DNA from: Cellulomonas sp.
GTDB lineage: Bacteria > Actinomycetota > Actinomycetes > Actinomycetales > Cellulomonadaceae
Direction: 5' to 3'
Assembly: GCF_015234515.1 (NCBI RefSeq)
Contig: NZ_JADGMY010000010.1
Location: 186,001 to 250,000, forward strand
DNA: 64,000 nucleotides
A program made the translations under genes and the position numbers. Below are positions 53,694 through 62,213 of the stretch, piece by piece (within the stretch, counting starts at the first letter, position 1; each line of letters starts with the position of its first letter). The notes below the pieces were generated by a model. The model saw only the letters and a list, made by a program, of their open reading frames with translations, was not told the DNA's origin and did no database searches.

Positions 53694-55666
53694 GCGTCGT
53701 CCTGCGTCCCGCCGAGCAGCCGACGCCAGAACCCGGGACGCCGGGCGTCGGGCTGGTCGCGGTCCGCCCCGTGCGGTGCGTCGCGTCGCGGGCCTGCCGC
53801 ACCGGTGGACGCGCCTGCACCGCGCAGGGCGTTGCTCACTGCGGGAGCCGAGCCGGGGACCGCCTCCGGGCGCACCGACCGCTCGGCGCTCGCCGCCCGC
53901 TCGACGTCCCGGCCCGCAGCACGCAGCGCGGTCGCGTCGACGTCGGCGGACCCCAGCGCGTCGAGCTGCGCGGTGTACCGCTCGGCCTCCCGGGCGAGCA
54001 CGCCGTCGACGCGCGCGTCGAGGCGTTCGCGCGCGTAGGTGGTCAGCCGACGGACCGCGTCGTCCCCGAAGACCGCCTCCAGGAGCTTCTGCGCGACGAC
54101 CGCGGTACCGCCGGCGATGCCGACCTCGATGCCCGTCAACCCGCCCGTCGACGCGAACGCGAGCACCATGAGGCTCACGCCGGCCGCGTTGACCCCGAAC
54201 GACAGGTAGCGGGCGGTCCCCCGCCGCGACTCGCCCTGCTCCCGCACGAGCTCCAGCACGTCCGACTGCCACCCGCGCACCTGCGCGTCGACCTCGGCCC
54301 GCAGCGTCGTCGACGCGCGCGCCAGGTCCAGACCCGGGAGCAGCGCAGCGCCCGCGGGGTCGCCGCGCCACGCGGCGTGCGTGCGCTCGGCGGCCGCGTC
54401 GGCGGCGTCGAGCACGACGGCCGTCAGGCCGTGCGCGATCGCCTGCTCGACGCGCGGCGCCTGCGTCGGCGTGCCGCGGAAGAACGCCGTGACCGCGTCG
54501 CGCAGCCGGCCGACGCCCTGCTCGACCGAGCGCAGCAGCTCACCGGTCCCGACGAACTCCTGCCAGCGGGCCAGGACCTCGCCGCGCAGCATCGCGCCGT
54601 CGGACGTCGCCAGCTGCACGTGCGTCGCCGCGTCGGCGTAGGCGGCCGCCACCACCTCGCGGAGCCGACGGTCGGTGGCGACCTGCACGTCCGCCGCGTC
54701 GGCGAGCACCTGCGCGCGCCGGGCCAGGTCGCCGACGACGCCGTCCCGGGTGGCGAGCGCGACCGCCTCACGTGCGGGAGCGTCCGCGCCCAGCGCCGTG
54801 AGCCAGGTCGCGACGTCGGACACGGCCGACTCGGGCAGCAGCCCGTCGACCAGCGGGGACTCGGGAACGAGGAAGAGCCGCGCGTCCGGCAAGCCGTTCT
54901 CGTCCATCATCCGCCGCAGGTCGGCGGCGACCTCCTCGGTCCCCGGGTCGACGCGGTCGACGACCAGGGCGACCTGCGCGTGCCGCTGCGCCGCCCGGTG
55001 CAGCAGGTCCCACGGGACGGCGTCGGCGTACCGCGCGGCGGTCGTGACGAACAGCCACAGGTCGGCCGCGTCGAGGAGCTGCGCGGCGAGGCGCCTGTTC
55101 TCGACGTCCACCGAGTCGACGTCGGGCGCGTCGAGCAGCGCCAGCCCGCGCGGCAGCGCCGGGGACGCGACGAGCCGCAGGGCCCGCGCCGTGTCGGCGA
55201 CGCCGCTGCCCGCGGGCGCGTCGCCCGTCACGGGTGCGGCGGTGAGACGTGCGAGACCGGGCAGGACGCGGTCGGTGGAGTACCAGCGCTCATCCAGGGG
55301 GTGGTGCACGAGGACGGGCGCCCGGGTGGTGGGGCGCAGCACGCCGGGCGCCGAGACCTGGACGCCCAGCAGCGAGTTGACGAGAGTGGACTTCCCGGCG
55401 CCGGTGGACCCGCCGACGACGACGAGCAGGGGCGCCGAGCGTGCCCGCAGGCGCGGGAGCAGGTAGTCGTCGAGCTGCGCGAGCGCGGCGGCCCGGTCGG
55501 CACGCGCCTCGGCGACACCGGGCGCCTCCAGCGGGAGCGCGAGCGTCGCGAGCCGCTGCTGCAGGCGCTCGAGCGCGTCGAGCAGCCCGCTCACCGCCCC
55601 GTCGGACGTCACGGACGAGCCGCTGACCTCGGGCTCCGTCGTGTCGTCGACCTCGGGGTCCGTCAT
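53690..55666 (-). CDS. dynamin-like GTPase (copy A)
   Basis: A 658-residue protein with P-loop VVVGGSTGAGKSTLVNSLLG (85-93 core), a switch RPTTRAPVLVHHP, G3 LALLDAPDVDSVDVENRR and LVVDRVDPGTEE. A helical stalk follows and a hydrophobic hairpin near residues 500-545 (FGVNAAGVSLMVLAFASTGG, EVGIAGGTAVVAQKL) that could insert in the membrane. The C-terminus is Arg/Pro-rich. The overall pattern resembles bacterial dynamin-like proteins such as mycobacterial IniA/IniC and streptomycete DynA/B. It is co-translated with the following GTPase. The paralogue (copy B) lies at 59949-61649. Confidence 0.85.
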   Translation of the reverse strand: MTDPEVDDTTEPEVSGSSVTSDGAVSGLLDALERLQQRLATLALPLEAPGVAEARADRAAALAQLDDYLLPRLRARSAPLLVVVGGSTGAGKSTLVNSLLGVQVSAPGVLRPTTRAPVLVHHPLDERWYSTDRVLPGLARLTAAPVTGDAPAGSGVADTARALRLVASPALPRGLALLDAPDVDSVDVENRRLAAQLLDAADLWLFVTTAARYADAVPWDLLHRAAQRHAQVALVVDRVDPGTEEVAADLRRMMDENGLPDARLFLVPESPLVDGLLPESAVSDVATWLTALGADAPAREAVALATRDGVVGDLARRAQVLADAADVQVATDRRLREVVAAAYADAATHVQLATSDGAMLRGEVLARWQEFVGTGELLRSVEQGVGRLRDAVTAFFRGTPTQAPRVEQAIAHGLTAVVLDAADAAAERTHAAWRGDPAGAALLPGLDLARASTTLRAEVDAQVRGWQSDVLELVREQGESRRGTARYLSFGVNAAGVSLMVLAFASTGGLTGIEVGIAGGTAVVAQKLLEAVFGDDAVRRLTTYARERLDARVDGVLAREAERYTAQLDALGSADVDATALRAAGRDVERAASAERSVRPEAVPGSAPAVSNALRGAGASTGAAGPRRDAPHGADRDQPDARRPGFWRRLLGGTQDDA

Positions 55667-55721
55667 GCCCGTCAGTCTGCCCGACCGGCAGCCCGGCCAC
55701 CTGTCGACCCGTCCATGACGA

Positions 55722-55760
55722 ACGACGGCCCGGACGAGGAGTGCTCGTCCGGGCCGTCGT
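55722..55760 (-). terminator. terminator after ettA
   Basis: ACGACGGCCCGGACGAG pairs perfectly with CTCGTCCGGGCCGTCGT around GAGTG, 10 bases past the ettA stop on the minus strand. It should separate ettA from the downstream dynamin pair A, which starts 56 bases further. Confidence 0.8.
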
Positions 55761-55770
55761 CGACCGCGGG

Positions 55771-57453
55771 TCAGTCGCGGCGCAGCTTCCGGTAGGTCAC
55801 GCGGTGCGGACGCGCGGCGTCCGGACCGAGGCGCTGGACCTTGTTCTCCTCGTACGACGCGAAGTTGCCCTCGAACCAGTACCAGTTGCCCGGGTTCTCC
55901 GCGGTGCCCTCGTACGCCAGGATGTGCGTCGCCACACGGTCGAGGAACCACCGGTCGTGGGAGACGACGACGGCGCAGCCGGGGAACTCGAGCAGCGCGT
56001 TCTCCAGCGAGCCGAGCGTCTCGACGTCGAGGTCGTTGGTCGGCTCGTCGAGCAGCAGCAGGTTGCCGCCCTGCTTGAGGGTGAGCGCGAGGTTCAGGCG
56101 GTTGCGCTCACCGCCTGACAGCACGCCCGCTGGCTTCTGCTGGTCCGGGCCCTTGAAGCCGAACGCGGCGACGTAGGCGCGCGACGGCATCTCGACGTTG
56201 CCGACCTTGAGGAAGTCGAGCCCGTCGGAGACGACCTCGAACAGCGTCTTCTTGGGGTCGATGCCACCACGGGACTGGTCGACGTAGGAGATCGAGACGG
56301 TCTCGCCGACCTTGAGGTCACCGCCGTCGAGCGGCTCGAGACCGACGATCGTCTTGAACAGCGTCGTCTTGCCGACGCCGTTGGGGCCGATCACGCCGAC
56401 GATGCCGTTGCGCGGCAGCGTGAAGCTGAGCCCGTCGATGAGCACGCGCCCGTCGAAGCCCTTCTCGAGGTTCGACGCCTCCAGCACGATCGAGCCCAGG
56501 CGCGGGCCCGGCGGGATCTGGATCTCCTCGAAGTCGAGCTTGCGCGTGCGGTCCGCCTCGGCGGCCATCTCCTCGTAGCGCGCGAGACGCGACTTGGACT
56601 TGGTCTGCCGGCCCTTGGCGTTGGACCGCACCCACTCGAGCTCGTCCTTGAGTCGCTTGGCGAGCTTCGCGTCCTTCTTGCCCTGGATCGCCAGGCGCTC
56701 GCCCTTCTTCTCCAGGTACGTCGAGTAGTTGCCCTCGTACGGGTAGAGGCGTCCGCGGTCGACCTCGCAGATCCACTCGGCGACGTGGTCGAGGAAGTAC
56801 CGGTCGTGGGTGACGGCGAGGATGGCGCCGGGGTAGTCCTTGAGGTGCGCCTCCAGCCAGAGCACGCTCTCGGCGTCCAGGTGGTTCGTGGGCTCGTCGA
56901 GGAGCAGCAGGTCGGGCTTCTCCAGGAGGAGCTTGCACAGCGCGACCCGGCGGCGCTCACCGCCCGAGAGCACGGTGACGTCGGCGTCCGGCGGCGGGCA
57001 CCGCAGCGCGTCCATCGCCTGCTCGAGCTGGGCGTCGAGGTCCCACGCGTCCGCGGCGTCGATGGCCTCCTGCAGCTGACCCATCTCGGCCAGCAGCGTG
57101 TCGAAGTCGGCGTCGGGGTCGGCCATGAGGGCGGAGATCTCGTTGTACCGGTCGAGCTTGCCCTTGATCTCGGCGACGCCCTCCTCGACGTTGCCGAGGA
57201 CCGTCTTCTCCTCGTTCAACGGCGGCTCCTGCTGCAGGATGCCGACCGTGTACCCGGGCGAGAGACGCGCCTCGCCGTTCGACGGCTGGTCGAGGCCGGC
57301 CATGATCTTGAGGATCGTCGACTTGCCGGCACCGTTGGGGCCGACGACGCCGATCTTCGCGCCGGGCAGGAAGTTGAGGGAGACGTCGTCGAGGATGACC
57401 TTGTCGCCGTGCGCCTTGCGCGCCTTGTACATGGTGTAGATGAACTCAGCCAC
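55771..57453 (-). CDS. ettA: energy-dependent translational throttle protein EttA (ABC-F)
   Basis: A 560-residue tandem ATPase with two Walker A sites (GVVGPNGAGKSTILK and GVIGPNGVGKTTLFK), two LSGGERRRV/NRL signatures and two Walker B sites (LLLDEPTNHLDAESV and LLLDEPTNDLDVETL). A linker between the cassettes (KGERLAIQGKKDAKLAKRL) and an arm matching EttA complete it. It binds the ribosome E site and gates the first elongation cycle by ADP/ATP ratio. No membrane part. MAEFIYTMYKARKAHGDKVIL at the start is characteristic. Confidence 0.96.
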   Translation of the reverse strand: MAEFIYTMYKARKAHGDKVILDDVSLNFLPGAKIGVVGPNGAGKSTILKIMAGLDQPSNGEARLSPGYTVGILQQEPPLNEEKTVLGNVEEGVAEIKGKLDRYNEISALMADPDADFDTLLAEMGQLQEAIDAADAWDLDAQLEQAMDALRCPPPDADVTVLSGGERRRVALCKLLLEKPDLLLLDEPTNHLDAESVLWLEAHLKDYPGAILAVTHDRYFLDHVAEWICEVDRGRLYPYEGNYSTYLEKKGERLAIQGKKDAKLAKRLKDELEWVRSNAKGRQTKSKSRLARYEEMAAEADRTRKLDFEEIQIPPGPRLGSIVLEASNLEKGFDGRVLIDGLSFTLPRNGIVGVIGPNGVGKTTLFKTIVGLEPLDGGDLKVGETVSISYVDQSRGGIDPKKTLFEVVSDGLDFLKVGNVEMPSRAYVAAFGFKGPDQQKPAGVLSGGERNRLNLALTLKQGGNLLLLDEPTNDLDVETLGSLENALLEFPGCAVVVSHDRWFLDRVATHILAYEGTAENPGNWYWFEGNFASYEENKVQRLGPDAARPHRVTYRKLRRD

Positions 57454-57597
57454 TGAGTGCTCGTCCGCTCCTCGTAGGTTCTGGTGGTGCCGCGGGGCCG
57501 GGGCGCGCGGCCCCTGGACGCACGGGAGTGCGTGCAGGGAGTCGCGCTGTCACGGCCCGGCCGCGGGCGCCGGGTGCCGATCCACCAGCCTAGGCGA

Positions 57598-58224
57598 TCA
57601 CCCGCGTCCGGCCAGCGCCCGTTCGGCCCGCGATCCGGGCGCGGCGGCACCGGCGAGGTCCGGGGCGGCCTCGCCCGCCGCCGCGTCCGACTCGTCCGCG
57701 GGCGGCTCGTCGCCCGCGGACGGCACGTCGGGGGTGGAGGCCCACGGGTCGTCGGTGAGCACCGGGCCGGGACCGTCGGGCGCCTCGGCCAGACCGCTGA
57801 CGTCGTCCGGGACCGCGTCGGCCTGGTCCTCGCGGGCACGCCGCGGTCCCGACAGCGTCCGACGGAACTTGGTGGTGCCGAAGCTCAGGTCGTGCCCCAC
57901 GGCCAGCGCCTCGAGCACCAGCTCGGTGCGCGGCGCGCCGTCCGGCGCGACCCACTCCGACTGCCCCAGGCGCCCCACCACGACCACGGGGTCACCCTTG
58001 GCGAGCGACGCGTCGAGGTTGACCGCTGCGGTGCGCCACGCCTTGACCGTGAACCACAGCGTCGGTCCGTCGCGGAAGGCCCCGGACTGCCGGTCGAGCA
58101 CGCGGCGCGTCGACGCGAGGCGGAACTGCGCGTACGGGACTCCCCCGACCCCGTCGAGGTGGTAGCTGCGCAGGTCGGAGCCGACCCATCCGACGACCGT
58201 CACGTCCTGGGTGTGCGTTCCCAT
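57598..58224 (-). CDS. single-stranded DNA-binding protein paralogue without acidic tip
   Basis: The protein has 208 residues. The OB-fold is clear: DVTVVGWVGSDLRSYHLDGV, YAQFRLASTRRVLDRQSGAF, DGPTLWFTVKAWRTAAVNLDASLAKGDPVVVVGRLGQSEW. After about residue 125 comes an acidic, Pro/Ala-rich tail. Canonical SSB ends in an aspartate-rich tip followed by Pro-Phe (DDDIPF-like); here the last residues are ERALAGRG, so that docking tip is missing. It is therefore probably an accessory SSB rather than the replication protein. It lies between the two GTPase pairs, separated from GTPase B by 165 bases that contain a terminator. Confidence 0.85.
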   Translation of the reverse strand: MGTHTQDVTVVGWVGSDLRSYHLDGVGGVPYAQFRLASTRRVLDRQSGAFRDGPTLWFTVKAWRTAAVNLDASLAKGDPVVVVGRLGQSEWVAPDGAPRTELVLEALAVGHDLSFGTTKFRRTLSGPRRAREDQADAVPDDVSGLAEAPDGPGPVLTDDPWASTPDVPSAGDEPPADESDAAAGEAAPDLAGAAAPGSRAERALAGRG

Positions 58225-58360
58225 CGTGGTCCCCTGTCTGCCGTGGCCCCGCGAGCGCGGGGCGTCGAGCCGCCATCGTCGACCGCGGAGCGGGCAGCGC
58301 AGGGTGCCGGCGGACGCATCGGTGGACGAGGGCGCCGAGCGCAGGGGCTGTGGTCGGCTC

Positions 58361-58384
58361 GCACCGGCGGTGGTCCGCCGGTGC
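58361..58384 (-). terminator. terminator after GTPase copy B
   Basis: GCACCGGCGG and CCGCCGGTGC are perfect ten-base complements around TGGT, 5 bases past the stop of the GTPase on the minus strand. It separates that gene from ssb. Confidence 0.7.
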
Positions 58385-58389
58385 CGGTG

Positions 58390-59952
58390 TCAGCTCTCGC
58401 CGAGCGCCTGCGCCGCGAGCTCGCGCGCGTGCCGGTGCTCGGCCAGCACGTCCTGGGTCGGCGCCAGCAGCCGGACGCGGGCTGCCGACTCGATCGCCGC
58501 CCGGCCGTCGGCGACGACACGTGCACCCCGGGCGCGGGCCGCACGGCGCCGCACGATCGTCGACGCCGCGAGCAGGAGCACGGCCAGCCCGAGGAGCCCG
58601 GCCACCAGGGACGTCGCCGGCAGCCACGGCGTCGCGGCACCGAGGCGGTCCGCCAGCAGGAGCCCCGCACCGACGAGCCCCGCCGCGCCGGCGACGGCCG
58701 CCAGGATCAGCAGCACGGTTGCGGCACGTGAGCGTCGGGCGGCGAGCGGGACGTGTGCGAGCGCGTCCGTCACCGCCAGGCGCAGCTCGGCCGTCGTCGC
58801 GACGCGCGAGCGCAGGTCGGCCGCCCAGAGCTGCGGCAGACCCTGCGTGACGCTCGAGAGCCACGACGCCCGCGCGAGCCCGACACCGTCGGCGTGCACC
58901 TCACCGAGCCGCGGCGGTGTGCCCGCGCCGCCGCGCACGGCAGCCGCCACCGCGTCACCGACGGCGGTCAGTCCGGCCGCCGCGGACAACCGGTCCACGA
59001 CCACGCCGACCGCCAGCGCGCTCGGCGCGGGTTCGCGAGCCGCCGTCTGGGACTGGACCAGGCGCGCGGCGTCGGCGATCTCGGCGTCGGCGTGCACCGC
59101 GGCGACCGACCGACGGTCGACGGCGTCGGCGATGGCGGCGCGCAGCCCGGCCACGCCCTCCGCCGTGACCGCCGACACCTCGTGCACCTCGACGTCCGGC
59201 AGCCCGTCCTCCACGAGCAGCCGCCGGACGTCCTGGACCAGGTCGCCGCGCACGGCGGGCGGCACGGTGTCGACCTGGTTGAGGACGAGCAGCATCGACG
59301 CGTCCCGGCCGGTCATGCGGCGCAGGTAGCCGGAGTGCAGGGCGTTGTCGGCGTACTTCTGCGGGTCGACGACCCAGACGAGCAGGTCGACCTGCGGCAG
59401 CACCCGGTCGACGACCTCGCGGTGCTCGGGGGCGATCGAGTCGTGGTCGGGCAGGTCGAGCAGGACCAGGCCGCGCAGCGCGGCCTCGCTGTCGCCGTCG
59501 AGCACGCTCTCGCGCTCGATCCGGTGCTCGGGCTCGACGCCGATCCAGTCGAGCAGCGGCCCGCCGTCGGCGCCCCACACGCACGCGGTGACGCGCGAGG
59601 TGGTCGGCCGGCGTACGCCCACGTCAGCGAACTGCAGACCGCTGACGGCGTTGAACAGGCTCGACTTGCCGGATCCCGTGCCCCCGGCGAGCGCGACGAC
59701 GGTGTGGTCGACCCCGAGCGCGAGACGCTCACGGACGCGGTCGATCGTCGCTGCGACGCTCACCACCACGGCGGGGTCGAACCGTGTCCCGCCGACTGCG
59801 AGCGCACCGTCGAGCGCGTCGACCCGCTCGTCGAGCGCGGCCGTGGTCTCGCCACGCACGGCTCCACCGGGCTGGACGCGGACCTCGCGCGTGGGACGCG
59901 CGTCGCGGGTGACGACGGGGACCGTCGTGGTGCTCGTCGGGTCGTCGCTCAT
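58390..59952 (-). CDS. membrane-associated P-loop GTPase (copy B)
   Basis: The protein has 520 residues and an ATGA overlap with the preceding dynamin gene. The G domain mirrors copy A: ALAGGTGSGKSSLFNAVSG, RRPTTSRVTACVWG, VLLDLPDHDSIAPEHR, VVDPQKYADNALHSGYLRRM, LLVLNQVD. Two membrane segments (about 405-435 and 440-465) and a basic tail follow. The first 40 residues are Thr-rich and absent from copy A. The repeated pairing with a dynamin-like gene in both copies suggests the two proteins act together. Function unknown. Confidence 0.85.
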   Translation of the reverse strand: MSDDPTSTTTVPVVTRDARPTREVRVQPGGAVRGETTAALDERVDALDGALAVGGTRFDPAVVVSVAATIDRVRERLALGVDHTVVALAGGTGSGKSSLFNAVSGLQFADVGVRRPTTSRVTACVWGADGGPLLDWIGVEPEHRIERESVLDGDSEAALRGLVLLDLPDHDSIAPEHREVVDRVLPQVDLLVWVVDPQKYADNALHSGYLRRMTGRDASMLLVLNQVDTVPPAVRGDLVQDVRRLLVEDGLPDVEVHEVSAVTAEGVAGLRAAIADAVDRRSVAAVHADAEIADAARLVQSQTAAREPAPSALAVGVVVDRLSAAAGLTAVGDAVAAAVRGGAGTPPRLGEVHADGVGLARASWLSSVTQGLPQLWAADLRSRVATTAELRLAVTDALAHVPLAARRSRAATVLLILAAVAGAAGLVGAGLLLADRLGAATPWLPATSLVAGLLGLAVLLLAASTIVRRRAARARGARVVADGRAAIESAARVRLLAPTQDVLAEHRHARELAAQALGES

Positions 59953-61649
59953 GTCAGCCCCTTGAGGACGGCGAGGCGCAGCCGCAGGCGCGACGAGGCG
60001 TCGGCTGCGAGGTCCGGGTCGTCGAGCGTGCGGTCCGCGATGGTCCGCTCGAGGTCCACCTGCGCACGCGCACGGCGCACCAGGTCCTCGCGCAGTTCCG
60101 ACACGACGTCGTCACCCGCGGGGCCGAGCAGCGTGCGGACCGCCGACGCCGCCTCGTCCAGGCCGGCCGCGGCCGCGAGCGCCATGGCGGTCAGCGCCTC
60201 CTCGCCGACGGCCTTGCCGACCCGCGCGCGGCGCCGGGAGTCCGCCCCGCTGCCGGCCAGCGCGACACGCACGACGCGGGCGCCCTCACCGGTCCAGGCG
60301 CGCGCGGCCCGCTCGGCGGCCGCCGCGCGCGACGCCTCGCCGTCCGGCCAGCGTTCGAGCACCGACGCGCCACCAGGGGGCGCCGACGGGCCGGTGAGCG
60401 CCGCCCGCAGCGCCGCGCTCCCCCGGTGCCCGACGGCGGTCAGCACGGAGGTCGTCGACTCGGTGAGGTCGCCCATCAGCGGCGCGACGGCGGCGCCACG
60501 GGCACGGGCCGTGCGGGCGGAGCCGCGCACGCGTCCGGAGCGGCCCACGAGCCGCGAGAACGGCGCGCCCTTGGCCACCAGCTGCGCCCAGCGCGCGCGC
60601 ACCGCGCCGTCGGCCACCGCACCGGCGCGGACCGTCTCCGCGGCGGCGTCGCCCGGCGCGGCCGTCGCCTCGTCGAGCGTCTGCCCGATGCGCGCGGCCG
60701 CGTCGGCCTGGTCCTGCACGGCCTCCGCGAGCTCGTCGACCCAGGGCCGCAGCGCGGCGAGCGCGCCGCGCAGGGTGCGCGCGACGACCGTGCGCGCCCG
60801 GTCCGGTCCGGCGAGCATGGTCAGCCACCGCAGGACGGGCGCGACGACGGCGGGCGTCAGGGGCCCGGAGTGCGGGCCGACGTCCGGGATGACGAAGAGG
60901 GGCGACCCCGCCAGGCCGTGCGCGCGCAGCCGGTCGAGCAGGTCACCGCGGACGGTGGGCATCGAGGCGACCGGCACGCGGTTGAGCACCATCGCCACGG
61001 ACGTGCTGCGCTCGACGGCCGACCGGAGCACCTGCCAGGGCAGCGCGTCGCCGTACCGGGACGCGGTGGTGACGAAGAGCCACAGGTCCGCCGCCTCGAG
61101 CAGCCGGTGGGCGGTGTCCCGGTTGGCGTCGAGGACGGAGTCCAGGTCGGGGGCGTCGAGGATCGCGATGCCGCGTGGCACGGTGTCGGACGCGACGGCC
61201 TGCACCTCGTCGAGCACCGGGTGGTGCGACAGCAGGTCCGTGTCCAGGGGGTGGTGGACGAGCACGGGCTCACGCGTAGTCGGGCGCAGGACGCCCGCGG
61301 CGCTCACCTCCCGCCCGACGAGCGAGTTCACGAGGGTCGACTTGCCCGCGCCCGTCGAGCCGGCGACCACGACGACGGCGGGCGCCGACAGCTCGGTCAG
61401 ACGCGGCACGAGGTGCTCGTCGAGCTGGTCGACCAGGCGGCCACGGGACGCCCGCGCCTCCTCCACACCCTCGATCTCGAGCGGGAACGTCGTGGCCTCG
61501 ACGTCGCGGCGCAGATCGCGCACCGCGTCCAGCAGCGACGTCTGCGCGAGCGGCCGGGCCAGGATCTGCTGGGCAGCCGACGGCTCGCCGAAGTCACCCG
61601 GCGCAGGCACTGACGTCTGCGCAGGCACGGTTCCAGGCTGCGCACTCAC
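59949..61649 (-). CDS. dynamin-like GTPase (copy B), first gene of the block
   Basis: A 566-residue protein, GTG start. It has P-loop VVVAGSTGAGKSTLVNSLVG (97-104 core), RPTTREPVLVHHPLD, IAILDAPDLDSVLDANRD and VLNRVPVASMPT. The stalk lacks an obvious hydrophobic hairpin like that in copy A; a weaker hydrophobic helix lies near residues 505-520. The chain is about 90 residues shorter than copy A and ends in an Arg-rich region. It leads the block, with a 135-base gap to the tRNA-Arg gene. The paralogy to copy A is evident through the whole G domain. Confidence 0.85.
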   Translation of the reverse strand: MSAQPGTVPAQTSVPAPGDFGEPSAAQQILARPLAQTSLLDAVRDLRRDVEATTFPLEIEGVEEARASRGRLVDQLDEHLVPRLTELSAPAVVVVAGSTGAGKSTLVNSLVGREVSAAGVLRPTTREPVLVHHPLDTDLLSHHPVLDEVQAVASDTVPRGIAILDAPDLDSVLDANRDTAHRLLEAADLWLFVTTASRYGDALPWQVLRSAVERSTSVAMVLNRVPVASMPTVRGDLLDRLRAHGLAGSPLFVIPDVGPHSGPLTPAVVAPVLRWLTMLAGPDRARTVVARTLRGALAALRPWVDELAEAVQDQADAAARIGQTLDEATAAPGDAAAETVRAGAVADGAVRARWAQLVAKGAPFSRLVGRSGRVRGSARTARARGAAVAPLMGDLTESTTSVLTAVGHRGSAALRAALTGPSAPPGGASVLERWPDGEASRAAAAERAARAWTGEGARVVRVALAGSGADSRRRARVGKAVGEEALTAMALAAAAGLDEAASAVRTLLGPAGDDVVSELREDLVRRARAQVDLERTIADRTLDDPDLAADASSRLRLRLAVLKGLT

Positions 61650-61783
61650 GGACCCATTGTCGGTCCCACATCTGACCAGGCCAAACGCGGCGCGCGGGTG
61701 ACACGTCACGGGTCTGCTGCCGGAGTCGTCCGCGGACACGCCGGAGGGCGCCCGACGGACCCCCACTACGCTGGTCGCCACTG

Positions 61784-61856
<73 letters not shown>

Positions 61857-61960
61857 CCGCACTGAGGTGCTGCTCCGCGCCGCGGGTGACGGGCGCCGTT
61901 CCGACCCGGTGTCCTTCGCGCGACAGCAGAGCGCACACCCGCTCACACCGGTCACTCTTT

Positions 61961-61977
61961 ATGGTCAACTCGACCAT
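61961..61977 (+). promoter_or_regulatory. palindromic operator, probable NrtR site
   Basis: ATGGTC-AACTC-GACCAT is a perfect inverted repeat, in an AT-richer patch (CTTTATGGTC). NrtR sites have this architecture, two GTC/GAC half-sites with A/T flanks. It sits 43 bases before the start of the pncB remnant, the normal place for a repressor site, and the nrtR-like gene lies at the end of the same operon, which would make the circuit autoregulated. Confidence 0.6.
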
Positions 61978-62019
61978 CATCGCTGGCGCGGTGCATCTCG
62001 GGGTGCAACAGTGGTCACC

Positions 62020-62200
62020 GTGACCACAAGAACTCGACCCGACGTCCCCAGCACCGCGCTGCTGACCGACCACGACGAGCTCACGATGCAAGGGCGGCAC
62101 GGGCGGGCGCAAGATCGCCTACCGAGCTGACCGCCACCGACCTGGACCTCGCACCGGGCACCCCGCCTGGCCGCTGACCCGACCGACATCGGCAACCTGA
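62020..62200 (+). pseudogene. pncB: remnant of nicotinate phosphoribosyltransferase (pncB) with large internal deletion
   Basis: From a GTG the frame reads TTRTRPDVPSTALLTDHDELTM, where STALLTDHxELTM is the conserved N-terminus of nicotinate phosphoribosyltransferase. After ATG at 62086 the frame changes: reading from 62090 gives KGGTGGRKIAYRAD, which resembles the conserved GGRK segment near the C-terminus, ending at a TGA at 62198. The whole catalytic body (over 1 kb) is missing. N-terminal match is strong; the C-terminal match is moderate and by memory. It lies directly upstream of pncA, so the ancestral operon was pncB-pncA-nrtR. Confidence 0.7.
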
Positions 62201-62213
62201 TGGGAGCCACAGC

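Noticed and set aside
58753-61701. 982-codon plus-strand frame opposite the GTPase pair B
   Set aside because: Antisense shadow, rich in Arg/Ser/Ala without motifs; the minus-strand G domains are unambiguous.
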